Shown in pieces: positions 1-10,374 of a stretch of DNA of 64,000 bases. A program made the translations under genes and the position numbers. The stretch comes from Takakia lepidozioides (taxonomy: Eukaryota > Streptophyta > Takakiopsida > Takakiales > Takakiaceae), in assembly GCA_030704615.1 (NCBI GenBank), contig CM060732.1:45801053-45865052 (forward strand), given 5' to 3'. The notes beneath the pieces are model-generated. The model was not told where the DNA came from, did no database searches, and worked only from the letters and a program-made list of their open reading frames with translations. Each line of letters starts with the position of its first letter. Within the stretch, counting starts at the first letter, position 1.

Positions 1-3000
1 CCATGCAATGTCACTAAAGCAAATCTCATATCCATCTACTTGTATTGTTTAGTCAGTTTAAAACTCAAGGCTGTGATCTCCTTTCAATTAGACCATTAAG
101 TGACGAACCCAGCATGCTCTGTTGTTCTCCATCCAGTAGTATAATTTTGGGGGAAAGTGAGTGCCGGACAAAATTTGAGTGTACAAGAGGGAGAGGCTTA
201 GTGTTATGATACTGGATCTGGTGGCATGTGCGTGGGATGATTGGTTGGGTCAGAATGCATTTGACTTGCACCGAGCGTGGCCAGAGGCTCAGCTTCGGAT
301 TGGTAGGAGCTGCTCTCCATTCCGTTGTTTATTCTTGTCTTCTATGGTGTTGGAGCTTTCTGGGGCATTAGTACACTTCCTTTCCTTCTCTCTTTGATTC
401 TGAAAGGCTGTTATCAAACTCATATTCAAAGGTTGCCACTGTAATGAGTTTTCTGTGATGGTAGTGGCCCATGTAGGTTCTTGTCCCCTCTCCTACACAT
501 CTTTTCCTCTCTGTCACTTCAGACTACTGGCTAGTTGGACCCCTGCCCGATGTAACTTAAGCCTAGTTGGTCATTTAACTTGTGCAAGATATCCAGTATC
601 AAAGATTGAGCACTTTTTGATGTGTTGTATGGTGCACAGCCTTTGGTAGTGCATTGCACGTTGTCTACGGCAGCCTGTACCATCGTGGAATTGCCATTCA
701 TTTTCCAGACATTTATCCTTGATATTATGAGGCTGATCCATTTGCTGCCCTTAAATTGTCGTTGTTCTAAGAAAGGGTGTGCTTTTGTACAGTGCCAAAT
801 GCGGGGCATTCAATGTACGAACGAGGGATTCTTTACGAACTGGTGCATGCAACCGATTTTTTCAAGCAAGTAGACTACTAAGCTTCCCATTTGTCGCTTA
901 CATATCTTAAAATTGACACATCAGCTCTCTAAAGAAATCCATTTCCTATTCTTGGGTCTTAGACCCTATAAGGACAGCCTCATAGGATGTACTCATAAGA
1001 AGTTGTTTGTTATAGCTTGTGGCCATTGACACCATGCCCAGTTTGGGCGGAACTAGAGGGAAACAGACACTTACCTTTGTGAGGGGCTCACTCCAGTAGT
1101 GGGACAGCATCATAGAGAGTGACAGAGTCGCCAAAGCAGCTTTTTCGAGTAGTAGCATTAAGATCATACATTATCTGTTCCTTGTAACAGTACAGTCACC
1201 ATGTAGGAGAGCATTCACGGTCATATTTCAAAAAATCTCAACCTGGATCTTGTGCGATCCATATTTACCCTAATGAAAGCTTAAACAGTCTTGTCCAAGT
1301 AGGGGAATTGTGTCTGTTGGCGGTTTCCAACAAAGAAAACGTCATCTATGTTAGAAACAAGAATAGCTAGCCACCATCTCATATGATACAGGGAGCCATA
1401 TGATGAGTATGGTAATAACAGTGCACTGTCCTCATTATTCTATTTTTTGTATGAAGAGTGTAATTTATCTAAACAATACATTCTTGTGTACTGCTCCACA
1501 TGCTCCACCGGTACCTCATGGATGGAACTGCTTACAGTCACATTCTTCCCATGCATTGAAAGCATTTCTGGGCCAATGGTTGTCAAGCAACAAACAAATG
1601 AGATTATTGATGAGATATCTGGACTGCTTGGCACCCAGTTTTCTGGGGCATGTAACAAGAAGGTCCAGCTTCCCTCACATACAGCTAGGGAACATAAGAA
1701 GGTAGGAAGTCTTAGAAATTTGCAAGGTAAGCGAGGATACTTGCCAGTTGATTCAGGAGGTTGGGTGGAATAAGTTCGCACAAAACAAAATTCATGTCAT
1801 TGAATAGCATTCAGCTGCAAAGAGAGCCGGCGTATCTTTCAAGGATTGCATGTGTAAACAAGCTTTTCCATTATGGCCCCCCCACATTGCGGTGTAACGG
1901 TGTCTGATTGATACATAATAGGCAAGTTTTCCAAATGTGAGCAGCAGTCATTGGAAATCTTATCAAACTTGGGACAAAAGTATTACCTCCAAACACATCC
2001 CCCAGCCTCTATCTTCTACTTTGATGAAGGTAATAACTCAGATAAGTCTTTATTTTTGCTGCTGAAGTGTGAGAGTATGGATGATGGACGTGATGAACTG
2101 TAATATACCTCCATGCAGGTAATGCAACCGGGTGGTTTCTGCTGAACCTTGTGGATTTTGGTGGGAGGATGTACTAGCCAGTTTAGTCTGGCAAACAAGT
2201 AAAGCAAAGAAGAAACTTTCCGGTATGTCAGCCTCTGGCTTGGATGCATTGAAGGTGTGGGGTGTGCAGTGTTGGATTTGGTCGCATCCGACAGTGGTGA
2301 AGATTTGCAGTGTTTGACATCATGGGTTCTACTGTCTTCCGGGGTCTGTTTCTGTTTCAAAATGCTCCCAGATCTAAGAGCAGGGTCTCCTGGTGGTACT
2401 TGGACCTTTTTGGCGATCCAAATTCAAAGGTTTTTGCTAAAGGTGGGAGCTGGGCAGAAACCGCAATTGTTGCCTGCAGGTGGAACCATCAGCAAACTGT
2501 GCGATGAATTCCCAGCAGGACGACAGCATGTTCATTGGAGATGAAGCGGGGGCCAACACTTCAAAAACTCACATCCGGGTAAGCTTGCTACTCACTCCCA
2601 CTAAAATCTGTCCCCCTTGACAATCTTCTATATTGGGCCAGTATGCAGGTCAAGCTTTGAGAGCGCTTCAAATGATTGGGAACCCAGAGACCATAGGCCT
2701 TTCAGTGATTGTATGTCTTGTCTCGTGAATGGTGTGATCGCGGTTTAGGGGTTTTAGATGGGTTTTGGTGTTAGGGGAAAAGAATTTTGAGGAGCTCGCC
2801 TCCTTTTCTGAGATATGAAACTGTCAGCCCAAGCCATTTTGTTAGCCCTACCTGGAAGGATGGTGCGGCCGATAATGGTCTCACGGACCTCAATACTCGG
2901 CCCATCCAAGTCATCGCATGCTGGGAATTCTCTTCGGGCCCTTCGTCTTTGTGAAGGCAACACACGAACTTCAAGTACTTTGGTTGGTGCAAAGAAATTG

Positions 3001-3111
3001 ATTTGGTCTTCAAACTGCTGATGCAGTTTATGGATGTAGGATTTCAAAGCCTAAAACCTGCAAAATTTTGTAATCTCACGCAGGTCTGCGGGGTTCCAAT
3101 TATGGAATCAA
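1..3111. other. Gene-poor stretch before the first PPR gene
   Basis: I recognise no complete gene here. It contains one short LINE-derived insertion near 972-1117, listed separately. An open frame at 1447-1773 (+, 108 codons) resembles ordinary protein but matches no family I know. A possible exon at 2480-2579 (+) sits between an acceptor-like CAG and a GTAAGC donor, but I found no in-frame continuation. A 97-codon frame at 2754-3047 (-) is also unassigned. The stretch could hold terminal exons of a gene lying outside the window. Confidence 0.4.
972..1117 (-). mobile_element. Truncated LINE 3' end with degenerate target-site duplication
   Basis: The sense strand of the element is minus. The core, about 987-1101, matches 32541-32635 and the end of 40970-41417. 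It is flanked by imperfect direct repeats, ggacagcctcatagga at 972 and ggacagcatcatagag at 1102. The longest copy in the window encodes the end of a reverse-transcriptase-type protein, so this is best read as a heavily 5'-truncated non-LTR retrotransposon copy. Mismatches between the two flanking repeats suggest an older insertion than the one at 32.5 kb. Confidence 0.65.
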
Positions 3112-5880
3112 ATGCAGTTGTATGTGTGGCATCAAAGTAACGCCAAGGTTATTGGTCTTGGCATGTCCACCATTATGACGGGCTTCAGTAAAGCGCCAAA
3201 AGAAGAGCAAAAAGTGGAAAGAGGCAGTAGGGATTCATTTGATCTTGGTGGGAAAGTGAACACTCTGTGTAGGCAGGGACGATTGGATGAGGCAGTGCAC
3301 ATGTTGGATATTCTTGACCAACGACAGGTTCAGGTCTACTCAGATACCTATGCCTGTCTCCTGCAGGGGTGTGCAAAGATGAAAGCCCTGGCAGATGGTA
3401 AGCGGGTTCATGCCCACTTGAGGCAAAGTGGAATGGAGCCTGACATCGTTCTAGGTAACACCCTTGTCAACATGTATGCCAAGTGTGGGAGTCTTCTGGA
3501 TGCACGGCAAGTATTTGACAAAATGTCTTTACGAGATGTGGTTTCTTGGACTGCAATGATATCAGGCTATGCTCAGCAAGGATACAGTGAAGAGGCTTAC
3601 GAACTCTTTTCGCTGATGCAAAGAGAAGGTATCAAGCCAAATCAGGTCACCTTCATTAGTGTCCTCAACACATGTAGCGGTCCAGAAGCCCTTAAACATG
3701 GTAAGGAGGTCCATGCCCACATCGTCAAAGCTGGCTTTGAGTCAGATGTCCGTGTGGGGAATACCCTCATCAGCATGTATGCCAAGTGCAGGAGTGTGAT
3801 GGATATGGAACAAGTATTCTGCAAAATGTCCGACCGAAATTTGGTCTCATGGAATGCCATGATTGCAGGATATGGGCAGAATCGTCATGCTAACAAAGCT
3901 TTTGACTTCTTTCGGCAAATGCAAAAAGAGGGCTTGAAGCCAGACAAGGTCACATACATTAGCATGCTCAATGCATGTGTGAGCATATTAGCCCTGGAAG
4001 AGGGCAAGCAGGTCCATGCCGACATTGTCAAAGCTGGATTTGAGACAAATGTGTCTGTGGGGAATGGCCTTGTCAGCATGTATGCAAAGTGCGGTAGTAT
4101 TGTGGATGCGTATCAAGTCTTTTACAAATCCCCTAAACAAGATGTGGTCTCATGGAATGCAATGATAGCAGGATTGGTACAGCATGGGTACACTGAGGAG
4201 GCTTTCCAAATGTTTCAGCAAATGCAACAAGAAGGCGTTAAGCCAAACAAGATTACCTTCATCACAATACTCAATGCATGTGTGAGCCCACCAGCTCTGG
4301 AGCAGGGCAAGCAGGTTCATGGCCAGATCATTGAAACTGGATTCGAGTCAGATGTCCAGGTGGGGAGTGCCCTCGTCAGTATGTATGTCAGGTGTGGGGA
4401 TTTAGTGGATGCATCCCAAGTGTTCAGTAAAATGCCTAAACGAAGTGTTGTATCATGGACTGCAATTATTACAGGATATGCCAAGCATGGTCATTGTAAG
4501 GAGGCTTTTGAATTCTTCTGGAAAATGCAAAAAGAAGGCCTGAAGGCTGACAAGGTCACTTTCATCAGCATCCTTGGTGCCTGTGCCTTCCCAGCAGCTC
4601 TGGGACAGGGCAAGTGGATTCATTCCAAGATCATCAAAACTGGTTTTGAGTCAGACATTCGCGTGGGAAATGCCCTTGTCAGCATGTATGCCAAGTGCGG
4701 GAGTATGGTAGATGCACACCAAGTGTTTGCCAAAATGCCGAAACGAGATGTGGTCTCTTGGACTGCAATAATTGCAGGATGTACTGAGCAAGGGTATGGC
4801 GAAGAGGCATTTGAACTCTTTGGGCAAATGCAACAAGAAGGTGTAGAGCCCGACAAGGTGACTCTCATTTGCATCCTCAAAAGGTGTGCCAGCCCAGCTG
4901 TTCTAGGGCAGGGCAAGGGGCTTCATGCCCACATTGTCAGAGCTGGATTTGAATCAGATGTCTATGTAGGAACTAGCCTTGTCCATATGTATGCCAAGTG
5001 TGGGAGTTTGGTGGATGCGCGAAAGATGTTTGAAAAAATGTCTAGGCGAGATGTGATTTCATGGAACGCAATGATTGCTGCATATATCCAGGAAGGGCTC
5101 ACGGAAGAGGCATTTCAGCTCTTTCGGCAAATGCAACTAGAAGGCATCGCGCCTGACAAGGTCACCTTTGCTAGTATCCTCAACACATGTGGCAGGATAG
5201 CAGATCTGGAACATGGCAAGCAGGTCCATGCCCATATCATTGAAGCTGGCTTTGAGTCAGATGTCCGTGTCGGGAACACCCTTCTCAGCATGTATGTCAA
5301 GTGTGGAAGTCTGGTGGATGCACGCCAAGTTTTTGACAATATACCTGAACAAGATGTGGTTTCATGGAATGCAATGATTGCAGGATACATTCAGCAAGGG
5401 CGCAGTGAAGAGGCATTTGAACTCTTCTGGCAAATGCAACGAGTAGGTATGAAGCCTGACAAGCTCACGTTTGTTACCATCCTCAATGCCTGCACCAGCC
5501 CAGCGGCACTGGAACAGGGCAGGCGTGTACATGCCCACATCACGGAAGGTGGAGTTGAGGCAATTGTCTGTTTAGGGAATGCCCTTGTCAACATGTATGC
5601 CAGGTGTGGAAGTGTGGTGGATGCATGCCGAGTGTTTGACAACATGCCTTCACAGAATGTGGTTTCCTGGACTGCAATGATTGCAGGATATGCTCAGCAT
5701 GGTCATGGTGAAGAAGCACTGGAGCTGTTTCGCAGAATGCAACAAGAAGGTGTGAAACCAGGCCAGTTCACCTTTGCTAGCATTTCTAATGCATGTGCCA
5801 GCATAGCAGCCTTGAACCAGGGCAAGCAGGCACCTGCACACATTGCGGGACTCCAGGCAGATGAAAACATCCCTAAGTGA
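3112..5880 (+). CDS. PLS-class pentatricopeptide repeat protein lacking E/DYW domain (PPR1)
   Basis: This is an intronless frame of 922 codons. After about 60 N-terminal residues it is built almost entirely of P-L-S triplets of about 101 residues. Eight VSWxAMIxG-type L/S boundaries are visible, with repeated VHAHI, NMYAKCGS and KPDKVTF signatures. PLS proteins of this family bind single-stranded organelle RNA, one base per repeat, usually to direct C-to-U editing. No E or DYW domain follows the repeats. The frame ends within a repeat, and the next 200 bases still read as decayed PPR sequence, so the C-terminus seems to have been lost by mutation. Editing would then need a partner DYW protein in trans, or the gene is dying. 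The start is the first ATG; an acceptor-like CAG just upstream leaves room for a 5' exon. Targeting to plastid or mitochondrion cannot be judged by eye. Confidence 0.9.
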   Translation: MQLYVWHQSNAKVIGLGMSTIMTGFSKAPKEEQKVERGSRDSFDLGGKVNTLCRQGRLDEAVHMLDILDQRQVQVYSDTYACLLQGCAKMKALADGKRVHAHLRQSGMEPDIVLGNTLVNMYAKCGSLLDARQVFDKMSLRDVVSWTAMISGYAQQGYSEEAYELFSLMQREGIKPNQVTFISVLNTCSGPEALKHGKEVHAHIVKAGFESDVRVGNTLISMYAKCRSVMDMEQVFCKMSDRNLVSWNAMIAGYGQNRHANKAFDFFRQMQKEGLKPDKVTYISMLNACVSILALEEGKQVHADIVKAGFETNVSVGNGLVSMYAKCGSIVDAYQVFYKSPKQDVVSWNAMIAGLVQHGYTEEAFQMFQQMQQEGVKPNKITFITILNACVSPPALEQGKQVHGQIIETGFESDVQVGSALVSMYVRCGDLVDASQVFSKMPKRSVVSWTAIITGYAKHGHCKEAFEFFWKMQKEGLKADKVTFISILGACAFPAALGQGKWIHSKIIKTGFESDIRVGNALVSMYAKCGSMVDAHQVFAKMPKRDVVSWTAIIAGCTEQGYGEEAFELFGQMQQEGVEPDKVTLICILKRCASPAVLGQGKGLHAHIVRAGFESDVYVGTSLVHMYAKCGSLVDARKMFEKMSRRDVISWNAMIAAYIQEGLTEEAFQLFRQMQLEGIAPDKVTFASILNTCGRIADLEHGKQVHAHIIEAGFESDVRVGNTLLSMYVKCGSLVDARQVFDNIPEQDVVSWNAMIAGYIQQGRSEEAFELFWQMQRVGMKPDKLTFVTILNACTSPAALEQGRRVHAHITEGGVEAIVCLGNALVNMYARCGSVVDACRVFDNMPSQNVVSWTAMIAGYAQHGHGEEALELFRRMQQEGVKPGQFTFASISNACASIAALNQGKQAPAHIAGLQADENIPK

Positions 5881-6080
5881 GATTTGATCTTATGGACCAA
5901 AATGATTTTAGGATATGCTCAGCATGACTTCGGTGAAGGAGCGGATGCAAAAGGAAGGCTGACACCAAATGAGGTTACCTGATGAGCACCTGAACACATT
6001 TGCCAGCCTAGGCCCTAGATAAAATTTGGGAGTGTGGTGGAGGCATGTCTAGTGTTCCACAAAATTCCGCAATGAGATTT
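5881..6080 (+). pseudogene. Decayed PPR repeat continuing PPR1
   Basis: Immediately after the PPR1 stop the DNA still translates to PPR-like pieces: a LWTKMILGYAQH-like helix, then TPNEVT, then a stretch similar to the GSVVDACRVF helix near 6025-6060. Stops and small deletions interrupt it. Similarity ends near 6080, where unrelated sequence and the recombinase-like fragment begin. It shows that the repeat array was once longer than the present protein. Confidence 0.7.
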
Positions 6081-6115
6081 ACATTCATTGGTGTTCTGTA
6101 GTGTAAAGGCCACCA

Positions 6116-6724
6116 ATATTCATAGCGCATGAAACCCTCTCGGGAGGTATGACCAGTGAGTTTCATCCCGATTTCAGGAGGGTCTCCCATCGCGTTCAAA
6201 TGTGTCACTGTTGCTACACGGGCAGTCTTGTTACTAAGATAACCAGAATCACACCTTGGTATATCTTGCACCATAAGCTTCATCCACTTGGAGATGGTCT
6301 TCATGCCAACTCTAGATTTTGAGGACCACTGCCCACAAGAAAAATAGTGAAAATATATAATTCAAACAATAAGAAATCTCAAGCACAACTTTAGATACAT
6401 TAAAAAATGAAGTCTGAACTTACCATGCCAGGATCCCGAAGATCGCCGGCAATAGCACGAAGGAATAATGGATGTGGCAATAGCAAGAAGGAATAATGGA
6501 TGTGGCCCTGCTCTTCTGCCGTCCATTTAGGTTGCGCATTTAGGTTGATGTGCAAAATAAGTCCCGAATAAGTCCATTGGAGCCCTTTCAAATATATCCT
6601 CAGTAGACTCCAAATTAGGGACACCGGTATATTTCCGCCCATCCTCAAACCCCACCTGGTGCGACCAACTCAACCTCTTCAGATTCCAATTGTCTGAAAC
6701 CTTGTTTGAGGAATTCCAAATCAT
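6116..6724 (-). pseudogene. Tyrosine-recombinase-like (Crypton/DUF3504-type) gene fragment
   Basis: Two segments join across a consistent 95-base intron (donor CATG|GTAAG, exon edge 6424; acceptor GGGCAG|TGG, exon edge 6328). The downstream exon reads KTISKWMK, then NKTARVATVTH, then PEIGMKLTGHTSREGFMRYE. This resembles the C-terminal catalytic block of Crypton-type tyrosine recombinases and related DUF3504 proteins (Arg, Gly-His and terminal Tyr in order). The upstream exon has LSWSHQVGFEDGRKY, LFGTYFAHQPK and PLFLRAIAGD, in the expected order. A 28-base tandem duplication (about 6449-6504) and a 13-base one (about 6523-6548) put these pieces out of frame. I read it as a dead transposon-derived gene. 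The family call is by motif memory and only moderately sure. Confidence 0.5.
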
Positions 6725-8046
6725 CTGCAGCAGAAGTGATCGACCGTAATTTGGTGCCGGCTCGCCTTCATTCGTCTGTCGTAATCAACGTCGTCGATCA
6801 AAACACATGTTGCGAACTTGCCCGGCCACATGTTTCCACTGTTTTCCCTTACTAACTTGACCTTGCCGCCCTCATTCATTCAACCAAGTTTAGGGTTTAG
6901 GGTAGCCTTGCAGTACCCTCTGTATGCTGTGAAAGGTCAATGTTTGGAAGTGTGTGTAAGTATTTGTCAGGTTGCTTGCTTAATTTTGGTCATTAATCAT
7001 GGATGTGCGAAATACCCCTGACACACTCTGGATTTCTTCTCATTAATGTAGCTTTTCCCAGTTTTGCTTTCCGTACGTACCTCTGCTATCATTTCTGCCT
7101 GCTCCTCTCTCTTCCATTAGCCTAGCCGCCATGGTAGCAGGATTCAGAGCTTCGGAGTTCTTCAGGATGAACAGTGGGGTATCTTGTGTATTTTTGACCG
7201 ATTGGAGGCTTGGTGATGGATGGTGGCTCTGGCGGCAGGTGGAAATAATAACTCTGGTGACAAAAACCTCACGAGCAAAAGAGTCTGGTGATTCAGGGAA
7301 AGCGAGGTCTGCAACTATCTGATCATGGGCATTAAGTTACTTTGAGGTGGGAAGCTGGAAGGGGCAGCATCTTGGAATTTCAGCATCAGTGGGTTTTGTC
7401 CAGAACGTTATCCAAAATTATGTTTCAGAGTCCAGACAGTCAGATGTAGAGTTATCTGTTAAGAGCTGCCAAAAATGTTAGTGTCAGAATATTACTGTCC
7501 AAAGTAATGTCAGGAAACACCCATTTCCTAAATAGTGTGCCAAGCTGGAAGATCCGACTTCACGCTATCTGTCTTGAATGATTAAACTTTAAGCTGGGCC
7601 GCTGAGTGATCACCTATGAGTTGTTTTCAGAGAATTCATCTCAATGCTCCTCACATCCTCGCGAGTCCGGGCACCGAGGGAATCGACGATAACCAAGTCA
7701 ACACTCGTCTTTCTTGCATGTATCTTGATAGTTGACATAATTGGGCAATAATCGCATACTCAGTTCTTCTCTAGCTTTCAAGTGTAGCACGATCAGGTGA
7801 TCAACGCAGTCACTCGTCACTTCACCCCACACCTTCGAAATAACCGTTGGCTGTAACTTAGTTCAATGGGAGTCAAAATCAGGTGAATTGTACCGCAATA
7901 AGGTTGGCTGCAACAACGGTCCTGTTTTCTGTTTTCTGTTATCATCTCCTGATTTCATTCCTCTATCCCTCCATCCCTTCAGAGGCCTCTATTGTCAACA
8001 GTCTCTCTGCCAACATAGCACGTACACGGCAGTCTGCTCCAGTGTT

Positions 8047-8661
8047 GTTCTGGTATCAGTGTTTAGGACATACCAGACTAGTCCTGGTACTAGACGTATC
8101 ACAAAACTTGCATACCAGTCCGGTCTATATAATTGTGGATGTATTTTTTTCCAGATACTGCTATGTGTATTGAGTATCATGACCACAATAGCTGGTAAGA
8201 CATATCAATTCTGGTATCATTCCAAAGCCATCTTGCATTACAAGTTTATCAAATAGCAAGTATCAAGTGAAAACGAATACAATCACATAAAGAAGTAAAT
8301 ATACATAAGTACAAGTATGTAGGCATATGTATACATAAATAAGTAGTACACATACCAGAGTAAATGAGGAAGACGGCAGGGGAGTACTGGCTGATATGAT
8401 AAAACTGATACCAGCCTGGTCTGGTATGGTATACTACCAAGTATTCTCTCCTAAATAATACCAGACTGGTCTGGTATCTAAGTCCACTGCCAGTGCATGC
8501 ACTAATACATATACCAGTCCTTCATGTATATACCAGTGTTGGTCTGGTATCTTGAATTGGAAATACCAGAAGGGTCCTAGTATACACTGCTGAATTCTTT
8601 TAAGGCAGGTAGGTTTTCCAATAATGCAGCCTCTGATTTTTTCAAGTATGAATCTGGTATG
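8047..8661. repeat. Cluster of ATACCAG / CTGGTAT motifs
   Basis: About 15 copies or near-copies of ATACCAG and its complement CTGGTAT fall within 615 bases. Several are paired as imperfect palindromes, for example accagactggtctggtat near 8461 and ataccagcctggtctggtat near 8409. The intervening sequence is not conserved, so this is not a simple tandem satellite. It could be a decayed repeat array or a set of protein binding sites; nothing in the sequence decides. Confidence 0.5.
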
Positions 8662-8790
8662 CATAGGTTGGTTTAAAAAAAAAATCGATCCGGATAGGAG
8701 CCATGGTATCTGAATGTCAATAACCTAGAAATATGAACTCGGATATGATGTTCAAATTCAAATTCAATATTGAAATGGCCATCTGAACTG

Positions 8791-8808
8791 TTCAAATGGC
8801 CATTTGAA
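8791..8808. repeat. 18-base perfect palindrome TTCAAATGGCCATTTGAA
   Basis: The 18 bases are exactly self-complementary. A 12-base perfect palindrome, TTCAATATTGAA, lies just upstream at 8763-8774, and a diverged copy, ttgaaatggccatctgaa, lies between them. This could be a remnant of a small inverted-repeat element or simply AT-rich low complexity. Confidence 0.5.
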
Positions 8809-9340
8809 TATTCAAAAAAACCACAAGGAAACCTGCTCATCTCATAGGATACCAACCCCCATACAATTATACACTGAATCAGAATTGCATCCATAGTGTC
8901 TCGCAAATGAAGATCAAAGTGTCATTTTTATAATCAAAACAGCTAGTATATGCCCCTAGCCCCAAATCTCTACTCTACATCACAAAGTACATCCTCAAAG
9001 TATCCAGCTTTCTCAAGAGCTCCTCGTTGTCTTCTAATAGTGCAGTAGCCATAAGGCGAAGTGGCTCTTAGTTACGCCAGCATTGGCCGGAGTCTTCTCT
9101 CTCTTCTAATAGTGCCTCCTCATTCACATAATGTCTATATGTGCATATTAACCTGATACCCGAACAGACCTGCTGCGATGAGTCAAGCTCTCAGACCTGC
9201 TGCCGTAGGGGGCGGGAAAGGAGAACCCTAACCGCCGCTTGAGGGTTTGTGGGGCAATCAAGGAACTCGAGAACCTTATGGTAGGATAGCGAAGACCACT
9301 TGTGGGGTTAGAAGCAGCTACAATGATGAGGGGCAACTTG

Positions 9341-9445
9341 TTTTTTTTTGGTAATAATATTATTATAAATAATAAACTAATTTTAAATATATATATTTAA
9401 ATAAATTAAATAAATATTTTTGAAAATTAAATTTTTAGTAACTTG
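9341..9445. other. AT-rich tract
   Basis: About 105 bases are almost entirely A and T, with runs such as aataatattattataaataataa and atatatatatttaaataaattaaa. It contrasts sharply with the balanced composition around it. It could be a matrix-attachment-like region or a transposon remnant; no coding sense is seen. Confidence 0.5.
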
Positions 9446-10212
9446 TAATTAGAAGTAATGATAGAAGAGCCGGCAAATTATGGGATATAATCTAACCCCG
9501 AAAAAGCCAAAATTTCGAGCCAAAGCAATTTACGGCGGCCTCCAGACGCCATCCTGATCGTTGAAGAACTTCAGATCATTCAGGAAAGGGATGGCCCACC
9601 GCGACTATCCGTTGCTGTGAGCAGGCATCGCATTCACAGCGTTGGGCCTCTTGTGGGCCCTTCCCGAATAAAGACCACAACACACTGCCCACTGTAATTC
9701 TCACTTCCCGTATCGTATCCAGCAGCAAGTGGTTTGGGCTTTGCAATGAGGTCGGTGCCAGCTTAAGCTTGCTGTTTCAAGGTAGTAATGCGCAATAGAG
9801 AGACTATATTTCTCTTTCCTTCCACCATCATACACACTAGTATCGCGTGGTAGCTTATTAGTCTGTTGGAAAAACACGGATTCAAGCTACTTGTTATACG
9901 TGATGCATTCCTAGTATGGTCGCTATCAGTGCATCTGTGCAAGTTTTTGGTCTGTCGTGACTAGTCTGCAGATACTGGAGCAGCAGGGAGAAAACGTTGA
10001 CATCCGACATAAGGGCTCGGAGGGGACTGAATCCTCTTGTAAGGTGAGAGTGATGACTTAAGCTTGATGTTGTCGTGTTTTTCTTGAGCATAGTATGGTT
10101 GAATTCATCCAAGCATTATGGCGGCGCAGTTGAACCCAACCACGTCCTCAGGCTGATCATTTGTAATTGTTTATAATTTCCTTCCGTAGCGCCACAAGAT
10201 GTTAATCCTAAA

Positions 10213-10318
10213 GTACTGCAGGTCTGAGCGTGATGTGAATGTTTATTTCCTAATATCTCATTGCTCGCTGTGAGCTGCAGGATGTCCTCTTGCCGCGTGC
10301 TCCTACTATAGGCCACCA
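10213..10318. repeat. Segment shared upstream of UGT and BAHD genes (copy 1)
   Basis: This segment runs from a ctgcaggtctgagcgtgatg-like start through ttgctcgctgtgagctgcag to gcgtgctcctactataggcc. It is repeated with gaps at 17923-18050. It ends about 60 bases before the UGT start codon. It may be a duplicated leader or promoter, or a small dispersed element. Confidence 0.6.
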
Positions 10319-10374
10319 GGAAATCGGCATCCAGTTTCTGCAGAATTCTGTTCTAAGGCACCTTCCTTGTCGAC

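Larger units (their letters stand above)
6725..10374. other. Intergenic stretch with motif cluster, palindromes and AT-rich tract
   Basis: No gene is recognised. It holds a cluster of ATACCAG/CTGGTAT motifs (8047-8661), perfect palindromes at 8763-8774 and 8791-8808, and an AT-rich tract near 9341-9445. A segment just before the UGT (10213-10318) is repeated before the BAHD pseudogene. Small frames near 7131-7322 and 7883-8256 show no family signature. Confidence 0.4.

Noticed and set aside
2480-2579. Possible orphan exon with good acceptor and donor
   Set aside because: The next acceptor near 2650 leads to an immediate stop in phase, and no partner exon was found.
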